A stretch of DNA of 64,000 nt, taken from assembly GCA_002335605.1 (NCBI GenBank), contig BEDY01000001.1:3286001-3350000 (forward strand). The letters are read 5' to 3'. A model generated the notes under the pieces. The model searched no databases. It was not told where the DNA came from and was given only the letters and a program-made list of their open reading frames with translations. Both the position numbers and the translations under genes were made by a program. Of this stretch, positions 36,159 to 46,372 are shown piece after piece (position 1 is the first letter of the stretch; every line of letters starts with the position of its first letter). The DNA comes from Prillingera fragicola (taxonomy: Eukaryota; Basidiomycota; Tremellomycetes; Trichosporonales; Trichosporonaceae).

Positions 36159-36459
36159 GTTATAAGTCTAGTTTTGAGTTGATAAGTTGGAGTTCTGTGG
36201 GACAAGCAAGAAAACGATGACAGAAGGAGGATCAAGCCGCCACCAGCGAAAACGACGATATCAGTAGTACACGTCATTGTAATTCCTGATCTGATCCTGG
36301 TGATGACCCTCCTCCAACCTTTGCTAACATTTCCTTTGACCATACCTTTAAACGTTTACAAACCGTCAAGAATCCAGGTGCATGCGCCTCGCTAGTCTCT
36401 TCCCCATATCAATCAACGCCTTTTCCTCTCACATCTTTTCCCGTGCGTTTTCAAGAGCA
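36159..36459. promoter_or_regulatory. Divergent promoter SUP35/ARC1
   Basis: About 300 bp (or 223 bp if the upstream ATG at 36382 is used) separate two divergent genes whose products both act in translation. This makes a shared bidirectional promoter likely. No factor site was identified. Confidence 0.45.
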
Positions 36460-37703
36460 ATGTCCGACGTTGCTCAGTTCGTGTCCGCCGCCCAGAAGGC
36501 CGACCCTGCCCTTGTCGGTGCCGAGAAGGAGCAGGCCGCTGTCACCAAGGCCGGTGCCGAGACCGAGTCGTTGGCATCGGACCTCAAGGTAAATGACTGA
36601 TCTTCGTTTTAGTGGCTGACCGCTGTAGGCTTTGAACGACAAGCTCACTCCCCTCACTTACCTCGTCGGCAACTCGCCCTCCACCGCGGATGTCTCGCTG
36701 TACTGCCGCCTCCACCCTACCCTTGTGCGTAGAACCCAAGAAGCATGATGTGTAGCAGCTGACATTGAAGGCCAACGTTCCTGCCGGCGAGCACGTCGAG
36801 CGTCCCGCCGTTCTACGCTATTTCCTTCACATCCAGGAGCTTGACGCTGTTCGCGCCGCTCAGAAGGAGCTCCCCAACTCTTTCCCTCCCATTGATGTCG
36901 ATGTCGCCTCCCTCCCCGCTCCCGCTCGCGCTGCACCCGCACCGAAGGTGAAGAAGGAGAAGAAGGCTGCCGTTCCTGCTGCTACCGAGGACAAGAACGC
37001 GAGCAAGAAGGAAGGCAAGGCCGCTCCTGCTGAGGCTGCTGCTGCTGCTCCTGTTGCTGGCCAGGACGGCAAGAAGAAGGAGAAGAAGGAGAAGAAGCCC
37101 AAGGCTCCTGCACCTGCACCTGCTCCTGCGACTGGCCCCCTTCCGTCCATGATTGACCTGCGTGTTGGCAAGGTTCTGGACGGTGAGTGACAAGCCCCTA
37201 AACATCTCTGATGCCATCCAGTCAAGCGCCACCCCGATGCCGATTCGCTGTACGTCGAGTCGATTGACGTCGGAGAGGAGGAGCCCAGGACGGTCTGCTC
37301 CGGCCTTGTCAAGTTTATGACCGAGGACGAGATCCGTGGCGCTACCATCATCGTCGTGTGCAACCTCAAGCCGGTCACCATGCGCGGCGTCAAGTCGTAC
37401 GCCATGCTTCTCTGTGCCTCGCAGAAGGACAACAAGGACGCCGGCGTCGAGTTTGTACTCCCCCCCGCGGGCGCCAAGGCTGGCGACCGTGTCTACTTTG
37501 AAGGCGAAAAGTACGAGACCGCTACCCCCGAGGCGATGCTCAACCCCAAGAAGAAGGTGTTTGAGGCCATCCAGCCCAACTTTACTACTCTCGACAACCT
37601 TGACGCGTGTTGGATCGACCCCGAGACCAAGGAGGTTCACCGTATCCGCACCAAGGACGGCGTCTGCAAGGCCAAGTCGGTTGTTGGTGGTGCTCTGTCA
37701 TAA
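36460..37703 (+). CDS. ARC1: tRNA-binding cofactor of aminoacyl-tRNA synthetases
   Basis: An Arc1/AIMP1-like protein of 372 aa that binds tRNA and tethers methionyl- and glutamyl-tRNA synthetases. Four exons (introns 36589-36628, about 36725-36770, and 37183-37221). The N-terminal 130 residues resemble a GST-C-like interaction domain (TYLVGNSPSTADVSLYCRLH, RPAVLRYFLHIQEL). A Lys/Ala/Pro linker with KKEKKEKKPK clusters follows. The C-terminus is a full EMAPII-type OB-fold tRNA-binding domain (MIDLRVGKVLD, KRHPDADSLYVESIDVGEEE, RTVCSGLVKF, VVCNLKPVTMRGVKSYAM, DACWIDPETKEV). The assigned start at 36460 has G at -3. An in-frame ATG at 36382 would add 26 residues that look like a mitochondrial presequence. 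The acceptor of the second intron is ambiguous. Confidence 0.93.
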
Positions 37704-37870
37704 GTCATATATCGTGTCTCATGCATATTTCTCGTGCGGAGGAATTTCATGTTCCTCTCTGTACACCTTCAACAATGGTGCATGCCCTCGGGCTGTATGT
37801 ACTATGCTGAAAATATCCTATCATAGGGAGTGTCCTGCTGTGCGGGCATATGTAATGCGTATAAATGAAC

Positions 37871-39522
37871 TTATTGAACGAGGGCAGCGACATCTGCTGG
37901 GTGGAAGATGGCACCCGAGCGGACAAAGTGCTTGCCGCTGACGTACTCGAGGCTTTCTCCAGCGTATGATGCCTCGGGAGTGACCTCAATCTCGACACCC
38001 TCAGCAACAGTGGCGCCTGCTGCCTGCAGCCAGCGGAGCTGCTGAGCGAGCAGGTCTCGGCGCGAGGTCTCGGCAGTGTCTGCCTTTGCGCCAGCGGCGT
38101 TCTTGAGACCCGAGAACTCCTCGGAACGCTCGACTTCGAGAACGGCGAGCGAGTTGGTGTAGGGGAAGACGTCGAAGACAAAGAGTTCGAGTTTCATGCC
38201 GTTGGGCTCAGTGGGCTTGATCGCCTCGCCGGTAGCCATGTCAACTGTAGGAATCTTCTTGCGAGCAATGTGGAAGGCCATCTTGCGTTCCATCGACTCG
38301 ACAGTGTCAAGGAAGGCAGTGGTGTAGAAGTGGTTGGCAATGTTGGCAGCCCAGAACTGGAGCTTGCCTGAGGCGTCGCGAGCCTCAGCCTTCTCGCGGG
38401 ACAGCTCAGAGTACTCGATCACTGCGTAGCCCGCACCGCGCTGGGCAAGAACACCAACGGACTCGGTGGGGAGTGTCTTGCGCACGACCTTGGCACCGCA
38501 GGCCGCCTCGCGCTCAATACCGCAGCCAATGAAGACGGGGTCTGCGACACGGACGAGACAGTTGTCGACGCAGTACCCGTGAATGTACTTGATACCACGC
38601 GCATGGAGGTCCGAGAGGACGGTAGTGCTAGTGTTGTCGTTGAGGGGGCGACGCATGGCCGCGTACAGGCCACCGTTGCCATCCGGGGCAACGGCAAGGC
38701 TACCAGGGGTAGCGAGGAGAAGCTTGCCCTCGTTCGAGAGAGCGGGAAGAACGCCTGCTGGTCAGCAAACGCGCGAGCAACATTATGCCTTTACTCACCC
38801 TGCTCGAAGAAAATAACGTCCGCGGGGTTGAGACCAAAGTAGTTTTGCTTCTCAAAGTACGCGACAGTCACCTCGCGAGTCGGCCCCGAGGTCATGACAT
38901 ACCAAGGAAGGCGGACCTCATCGGCACGCTTGCCAGAGGCGGCGGCAGCCACAGCCTGAAGGCGGTTGATACGGGCGGCCTGGATCTCAAACAGAGTCTT
39001 GCCAGAAGGCAGCTTGAGGTCGAACATGCCCTTGGGCAGAGGCGAACCGAGACGAGTGCCCTGGCCACCAGCCATGAGCAGAACGCCAACCTCGTTGTTG
39101 GCGATAGCCTGGAGGCCGAGTGCACGCCAGCGCTCCTCGTCGGCAGGGTTGTTGACAACACTGGCGCAGGCGCTCTGAGGCAATGGGCTGACAGGCTCCG
39201 GAGCGGGGGAAGGCGAGCGGCTCTTGTCCATGCCGACAAGGTTGGGGGCCGTGAGGCCACTGCCGTTCAACTCGGGGGCCTCCTCTCCATTGGGAGTGAC
39301 AGGGGCCTCGGCAGCGACAGCGTGACGGTAGATACGGTTGACACGCGCGACGTCAATGTCGTCGAGCTGCTTGGCCAGAACAGCCTGCTCCTCCTGGGAG
39401 AGCTGGTCCCAGAAAGTGAAGACGTGTCCCTGGTCAGCCTCCTCGTACCGGCGCTTGAGGGCGGCGAGGTCGACGCCAGAGGTGCCGTTGGCGTGCCCGT
39501 TGCTGAGGACGGGAGAGGTCAT
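37871..39522 (-). CDS. UAP1: UDP-N-acetylglucosamine pyrophosphorylase
   Basis: This enzyme makes UDP-GlcNAc from UTP and GlcNAc-1-phosphate, the precursor for chitin, N-glycans and GPI anchors. Two exons (intron 38755-38798) encode 535 aa. The uridylyltransferase signature LLMAGGQGTRLGSPLPKG is present, followed by LPSGKTLFEIQAARI, YVMTSGPTREVT and FEKQNYFGL. The second exon carries GNGGLYAAM, the binding-pocket segment GIKYIHGYCVDNCLVRVADP and FVFDVFPYTNSLAVLEVER. The N-terminal LKRRYEEADQGHVFTFWDQL helix is typical for the eukaryotic enzyme. Between them lies a Ser/Pro insert of about 20 residues. It converges with ARC1, with 167 bp between stop codons. Confidence 0.95.
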
Positions 39523-40711
39523 TGTTGATGGTCGAGAAGAAAGGAGGGTAAAAAAAAAGTACGCTCGCTCCAGCAGGGGTCGTAATAACGTGGCCGGGAA
39601 AGAACGTAGGTTGGTTGAGGAGAGACTGGAGTTGAAGACACCACAAAAGTGTCCGAGTGTGCGTGGTGATCTAATGTGCGAGACTGAGATTGAAAGGGAA
39701 GGAAGGACCCGGAGAGGGGTAGCGGTGCAAGTGGTGCGCAGGTTGTTCCGATTCCACGTTTACAGGGATGAGTGTGTCTGAACGCCTGGCGCCTCAGGAT
39801 GATTGTTTAGCGATTGCGGGGTTCTTGTTGTCGGTGCTTGTGGGAAGTGTGGGGACAAGGGCTAGAAAAGGTTTCAGCTTTCAAGCTCTGTAAAGGAGGT
39901 TGATGGTACTGGCGACTTTGCAGTTGAAAAGTGTGCGAGCACCAGCACTGCTGCAGATTCTAAGCGGGGTTGCCGCTGTCGCGTCCATTTCGTTATTGTT
40001 ATTGCTGTGCACGCGTACGACAAAGTGAGGCCTGCCCAGCTGGGCTCGGGACCGGCTCCGTTCACGCGTTCTCACAACCTTCTCCTTGGTTCCCCGCGCC
40101 GCTGCTGCTCGGCCAGGTGGCCAGGTGAAGCCTCCCTGCTTTCCGTCTGTCCTTCAGGTCTCAGGGTCGGCTCTGCATCCACATTTGATACATCGTGTTG
40201 TTGCAGAGTTCATGACCCTGAAGGGTGAAGATCCCTGACCCCGTCCACCTTTTGCACACCTGACAGGTCCCAGCTGACAATGACGCACTGGACTTTTCAG
40301 TGCAGCATCGTGCAACTCACTCCTGGGCAGCCTGGTGCTTGGCGGCTTGGCTCATCCATCACCCTGTGTACCTGTGTACTGTGTGATCCTGTAAAGTCGT
40401 GGCGTTGCCAACTGATCAACGGAGCGCTGAACAGCAGCGATCAGCGCGCATAAGTACCATTTGTCAGTCTGTGGCACTCTTTAGTCACCGGGAGCCCAGA
40501 GCCATGGAATGCTGCGATCTTGGAGCACTCGGACACTTTATCATTGAGCCGTCTGGATCTCTGCAGATCTCCGATCTGTGAGTGCTCAAAGTACAGGGCT
40601 GTGCCCAGGCTCACCGCCATGCTGGCGAATAGTTGGCCTGCCAAGTTGGTGCTGGAAGGCTGGAGGAGTGCACAAGCCACAATGAGGTACATTCCGTATA
40701 CAATAGCTCGA
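39523..40711. other. 1.2-kb intergenic, UAP1 upstream
   Basis: Lies between the UAP1 start and the stop of the TRP channel, both on the minus strand. It probably holds the UAP1 promoter. It is rich in short CT/AG runs near 39540-39720. Small frames (for example 39881-40075 and 40007-40228) have no recognisable domain. No tRNA was seen. Confidence 0.4.
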
Positions 40712-43700
40712 CTACTCGGTGTCTGACCAGGTGTCGTGTGGAGGATGTCTGCGGTGGTGGCTAATCTCCATTCCGCCGGGAACACTATCACCCGTCCTCG
40801 CTCCCACAAGTTGCTCCAGAAGAGCTTCAATCCGCTCCTGGCGGGAGGCCATTGCCGCGAGCTGCCGTTCAACACCCTTGTCCCGCTCAAGATCAGTATG
40901 GCCTTCGAGAGAAGCCAGCAGATCCGAGGCTTTGGTGGGACCCTTTGTCACAGGTGGCGGGGGCTGGGGGGAAGCAGTCGGCGGCCTACGCCCGGCTGCC
41001 AGTGCAGACTGAGGCGAGGTAGTTTGACGAGTAGGTACGGCTGGCGCGCTGTGTCTCGAGTTGCTCGTCTGCGGCCTGGGTGGTTCCTCAAAGGTGACAC
41101 GCTGAACAGCGTCGCCATCATTGCCAGGAAATAGAACACCTGCACGACCCTCGCGAGCCTGCTCCCTGCCCGGACTATCAGCTGGCGTCACTGCCTCTTG
41201 AATGGGAGTGACGCTGGGACGAATTCGATGTTGACGCCGTTCGTCGATTGCCATTGCGCTCACGTTAAGGCTCTGAGACAACTGCGCGGCCGAAATGCCA
41301 GCATTGCGGCCACTGCTGCTGTTGCTGTGCGTGCTTTGGTTGCTGCTGGGCACGTTGTTGCCACCCGTTGGATGCGCAAACATCCCACGGGAACGGCGAG
41401 GCGACTGTGAGCCAAGCATCGACAGTACCGGCAACGAGCCCACTCCGGCGGTGGCACGACGCTGTGGAAGATACGACTCATCCATGTTGCGCACAAAGAG
41501 CTGGGCCAGAGGGCTGGGGCCAAACACTGTGCTGTTCCGACGACTTCGAGCGAGATGTGGGGGCGGTACGGAAGTGCCGGTAGGAGCGGGAAGGCCCGCC
41601 AATGAGGGAGGTTGCGAGTTACGGCGCCGACGTTGCACATTTGGAGACGGCACAATTGAGTGTGTGAAGGACTCTTGCTCGGGTGACATCGTCATGACAG
41701 GGGTAGAGGTGTTGGGAGTTGTCGGTGTGCTGGTACCATCATCCTCGTGCATGTCGTCGTCGTCATCCTCGAAAACATCATCCACACCCCCTGTGTAGTA
41801 TGTGCCAAACTCTCGTTCAATGTCAAACACGGCCGAAATGTCCATGCGAGAGCTCTCGAATCCAGTGACCGCCGAGATCTTGCCAACGTAGTGATCCGTG
41901 TAGTCGCAGACCTGTTCCCATAGTGTAGACTGGTTGTACGTCTGGCGTTCCCACAACGCGATCAAGAGCAAGACTGGTAGGTTCGTGACGCGGATCATGA
42001 GGACGTTGACCTTGTGGAACCATCGTGGATTCAGCCAAAAACTAAGTGGGTAGAGAACAACAACGGCAATGATGTTAAACGGCAGCTGATAGCTGAATAC
42101 CGAGTCGGCCTTGACTCCTTCGACTGTGGCGACCGCTCGTCGAAACATGGACTCTGCGGCGGCATCGGCATTGATGGTGGCAAAGGTGTTGCCGAGAATC
42201 GCCACGGCAACGGTAAGAAGCAACGTGTTGGAGAGAAAGGCGTAGAGCACCATTAGACAAGGTCCTAGGTATCGGTGAATCGCCCACGAAGACTCAAATC
42301 CTGTGGCGTCCAATCCGAAATACACCTCGAGAAGCCACCAGGCCAGGGTGCTAACAGAGAACTTGCCCTCCCCGAGGGTGTGCAATGCGTATATGAAACC
42401 CAGGAAGCAGAAAATGCCGACGCTCATGAGGACTGGGCCAAGTTAGTTGTGAATGGGTTATTGGCTTACAGATAAACTCGGCCAGCATTGAGCGAATGCT
42501 GAGAATCATCAGGTTGTTGGCCAGGGTCATAAAGGCAAGTCGAGGGAACATGAGGACAGCACCAACGGCCAAAATCTCTGAGCCAAGACCGAGATAGTCG
42601 GGCTTGTCGAGACTGAATCCCACGATGCGACATCCGAGAAACAGAGCAAAGATTAGGATGAATCCCAGATCAAAGCCATTCACAAGCGAGCTCGAAAAGA
42701 CTTTGAGGCCATGTTCCCGGACGGCAGCGGCCTTATCCAACGAAAAGGCCAATGCGTAGATGATGAATATAATCTCGGCCGTCGTCAACTTGTAGATGTC
42801 GCCTTTTTCGAGCGCCCAGATGTAGAGAAGGAAGAGAATGACAAAATTGGCGTACTCGATAATGGCGCGAATCTTTGGAACCTTGAGGCTGCTGGTCAGC
42901 TATGCTGCAAGCGGTCTCACATACCGATAGTGATCCAGAAGAGGCGCCTTGTGAGGATTGTAAATCTGGATGGGTTTCCGCTTGTAATAGTCCTGGATGA
43001 GAGCGTGTGTGTTGTATGAAGAGTACACGATCTTGCCTGTCCATATACCCTCTGGCCTGTCAGCGCAACCCTTCCGTGTGTAAAGACTTACCAATGACCT
43101 TTTGGCAAGACGGCGATCTAATGAACCGCTTCGAGGACGAAATAATCGCCATCTGCCTGTCAGCTGCATCTCGTTTGCGAGCCGACAAACCTCTAACGCT
43201 GTTCCTTCGTCATCTAGACACTCTTCCTCTCCGTCGTCTTTGGCTGCGCGAATCACCTCCACTGGAGCACCCTGGAACATGCGCCATGGCGTGAGAAGCA
43301 CTGTCGCAAGGGGAAGACTTCGCTCGGACCAACCACGCAGCACACGGATGGCGAGAATCTCGCACAGCGTAGCACGCGAAGAGGAAAGTGTCGAAATGGA
43401 GATCTGGTGGCTATCTGTTGCGAATTGAACCTTGTTGAGCAAGAGACAGAATACTGCAGTGGTTGTCAACAAGCTGCTGAGGGCAGCGTCTTTGCTGCTG
43501 AAGGGCATGTAGTTCCTCTGGTCTAAAACGTACCAACTGAAGGATTCCGGAGGGCTAAATACTTGTCTGTGAGGGGGCTGCAATAGATTAGCACTGCAAA
43601 GGGCTGAGCGCCCCAGCTCCACGCCATCAACGCCGCTCACCGAATGATGGTGTACGTCGAGTCCGGCGCGGTAAGTTGCTCATAGGTGAGTGGCGTGTCT

Positions 43701-43923
43701 GCGCATTAGCTCGAGTTCGACGGGGAGCACCGATAGCGTACCGATATGAGCTACAATGTCGATGCGAATGTCATGAATGAGGGGGTATACAGGAATCTGG
43801 CCCGTCAGCCGCAAGAAGATCCCCCATGACCACGCGCAAGGGAGACAGCGCCAAGCTTACCTGGCAAAATTCAGAACCCAGTAATGGGCTCGTTTCGTCC
43901 TCTGCCCCAGGCGTATTGGGCAT
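40712..43923 (-). CDS. YVC1: Yvc1-type vacuolar TRP cation channel
   Basis: A TRPY-family calcium-permeable channel, in yeast located in the vacuole membrane, releasing Ca2+ on osmotic shock. About nine exons were joined by frame. The N-terminus (MPNTPGAEDETSPLLG) has a dileucine-like SPLL. The cytosolic region includes PLTYEQLTAPDSTYTIIRPL and SSSKRFIRSPSCQKVI. Membrane segments follow, for example YANFVILFLLYIWALEKG, IIFIIYALAFSLDKAAAV, LILIFALFLG-type and LMFPRLAFMTLANNLMIL. The pore region reads STLAWWLLEVYFGLDATGF, followed by the last helix (LLLTVAVAILGNTFATINA). The tail has an acidic run (DDVFEDDDDD), resembling the Asp cluster needed for Ca2+ activation in Yvc1. About 300 disordered Ser/Pro residues follow, ending in a short coiled region. 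An in-frame ATG at 44034 is an alternative start. Confidence 0.88.
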
Positions 43924-44367
43924 GGCGAACAAGGCCGTACGGGGTCGGTTGCAGTTAGCAGCCTGTTGAAAGCAGCTGGGTAAAAGAGTGGGAGAGAGTA
44001 AGCGGGCAGAGGTGGTCAGTTCATCGAAGCCCATCCGTGCCTGAACCGGGCGGCGTCATTACAGTTGTTGCGGAGGTGTCGGATGGCACAGGGCAAGTCT
44101 CAACGAGCCGTCAACGACCAAAGTTTTGCCTCTCAGTCTGCGGCCTGTTAGATAAGTCAGCCATTGACTGTGTGGATGGTGAGCGGATATTCCGAGGCAA
44201 CATGTTGTATACAGCGTGCACTGCAGACACGAAACGACGTGTGCTTCCGTGCAGTGTACTTCGCAGCGACATGTGCATCTATAATATAAAGCTGTCCAAG
44301 TTTTTGGGTGCACGCGTTTGCAGTCGGACGTGTACGCGGCTGCATCCTCACCCAGCGTTATGCTCGT
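43924..44367. other. Intergenic, channel upstream / WOPR downstream
   Basis: A 444-bp region between two minus-strand genes. It holds the channel promoter and the WOPR gene 3' UTR. No other gene was recognised. Confidence 0.35.
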
Positions 44368-46372
44368 TTAGGCCGGGACTCTTCCCCATGCAACATCACG
44401 GTCTCCGCCCCGAGGGCTCATCCGTTCGGCTTCGGCATTCTTGTCTGTGATGGCGTCCCGCAGCGGAGGCAGCGTCACGTTGCCTGATGCACTGCCAGGA
44501 TGGCGAGGCGGCGAGCGCGAGCGTGCGCGCGGGTCACGCTCGCGCATGTCCCGCTCACGAGGATCACGGTCGCGTAGTTCACGTTGATGAGCCTCGCGCG
44601 CTTGCCGTTCCCAAGCTTCACGGGTCTCGCGAGGGTCTCCACGTATGTGTGACGAAGACGTGTGGGATCCGCTCGAGCCATGACGGGCATGGCTCATGGG
44701 AACCATACCGCGGTCTGGCGGAGGCTGCTCTGGATGATGGCCGGGAGGAAGGCGGCCGTTGTGAGTGGCAGGCGACCACGATGGAACACGCTTGGGGTCG
44801 GGCATGTCCGGCGGCGGGCGGTCATCAACACCTCGCTTGCCGAGATGCTGTCCATGGACGCCCGGCGGCGGGGGAGGAGGGTACGAGCCCTCCCGAGGGG
44901 GATAAGGTCCCTCGCGCGAGGGGGGGAACGAGCCCTCGCGCGGTGGAGGGTAAGCACCATCGCGGGGAGGCGGCGGCGCATAAGGATCGCGTGGGTCCCG
45001 GTAGTATGGGTGAGGAGGAGGAGGAGGAGGCGCATAGTAACCTCGCGGGGGCGACCGGCGAGCTGCTGGGTCCTCACGCTCCCTCATCTCACGCTCTCTG
45101 TCGAACATGCGCTCGTCGTAGCGGTAGTCTCCCGGAGGAGGAGGAGGAGGGGGAGGCAGAGGGTGCCCAGGCGGTACATCATGAGCCCCCCGGCTGGGAG
45201 GAGGATAGTACGGGTGGTAGCGGTCAGGAGGCGGGGGGTAGCGCTCCGGGGGGTACATGTCGTAGGGAGGGTAAGGAGGACGGTGCGGGTCATACGGGTC
45301 ATAGTATGGCGCATAGCGCCGCGCATCATGAGGCGGGTGGGGCTCGGACGGCGACAGTCGACCATCTGCTGATGGAGGAGGCTGACGAGGCGGTGCTGGG
45401 TGGAACGACTCTGGCGGTGGATAAGGAACAGCAGTGGCTGTGACGGGTGTTGCGGGTCCTGTGGCTGCCATGGGATGCGGTGGCACGTGAGAGTGAGGAT
45501 GGCCATGAGGATGACCAGGTGCGCGTGGGGGCAAGGGGACGTGAGCAGGATGGCCATGGGGAGTGGTGGGTGCGCGACGAGCCCCGTAGTCATCGCGACG
45601 GGTCTCCCAGTCAGGCCAGATGCCTGGGGTGATTTTGATGCTGGCGAGGTTAGGAAGCTGGTGAGGAAGAGGCAGAGCGTTTGCTCCATAGCCTTGAGGG
45701 TTTCGCTGAGTAGTGTGAGACGGGCGCTTTTGACCTAGAAGGATACTCACCTTTGAAGAGTAAGCAACTACGTGAAACTTCTTAACCTTGCCAGTGACAG
45801 GGTGAGTCATACTAGTCGAGTATGTCTGCTTTACGAGAGGTTCGGGGCGGCGAGGAGGGGTGGACGACGAACCGTCGCGGCCGTTGCCATAGTACGGGTT
45901 GCTGTTGTAAGTCGGTGAGTCAGGCCGCGAGGGAGGTGGCGAGAGAGAGTCGGACGACCTGGCATACCCGTTAGACTGCCTGACCAAGCCCAACAATGTT
46001 TGACTCACTCCGTGTAAACGAGAAACCCGCCACCCCCAACACGAGACGCGCCCCAACGACGTCCATCCGTCCATCGGCGCATGTTGGTCTCCTCTAGATA
46101 TGTTAGATCATGATTACGCTCCGGTGCTCACCTTCTTCCCAGACCCAGACTGTGCCCGGCCTAATCATAGATCGCTCATGGCCGGTGAGTCGACGAGTGA
46201 CACGGGGAACAATTCCTAGTCGCACGGCTTCGAGAATGTGGATACTGCGGAAAGATCAGTCACGAATGTCGACACGAATGCCGGATTTTATAAAAACGCA
46301 CGCATCGGCAGGGGACTTGAGAGCGCAGATAGCAGCTGGCTGCTGAGTTGAGGTGCCAGGATACATGGTCAT
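44368..46372 (-). CDS. WOPR-domain regulator (Gti1/Pac2/Wor1 family)
   Basis: A fungal morphogenesis-type transcription factor of 604 aa from five exons (introns 45706-45750, 45959-46008, 46094-46131 and 46245-46301). Splicing restores the complete WOPR domain. WOPRa is ADAIHILEAVRLGIVPRVTRR, RSMIRPGTVWVWEEEETNMRR, and then WTDGRRWGASRVGGGFLVYT. WOPRb, after a Ser/Pro-rich spacer, is LVKQTYSTS and THPVTGKVKKFHVVAYSSK. The remaining 400 residues are disordered and rich in Pro, Tyr, His and Arg, ending in RE/RD repeats (RERDMRERDPRARSRS). Family members such as Wor1, Ryp1, Mit1 and Gti1 act as master switches of cell type and dimorphism; the role here is inferred. Start ATGs at 46372 and 46366 are in frame. 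The upstream region is about 2 kb. Confidence 0.92.

Noticed and set aside
38785..39528. A 247-codon open frame antisense to UAP1
   Set aside because: The opposite strand carries the pyrophosphorylase signature; the antisense product has no recognisable feature.
44487..45443. A 318-codon open frame antisense to the WOPR gene tail
   Set aside because: It overlaps the Pro/Tyr/His-rich disordered tail of the WOPR protein; the Gly/Glu/His-rich antisense translation is compositional.
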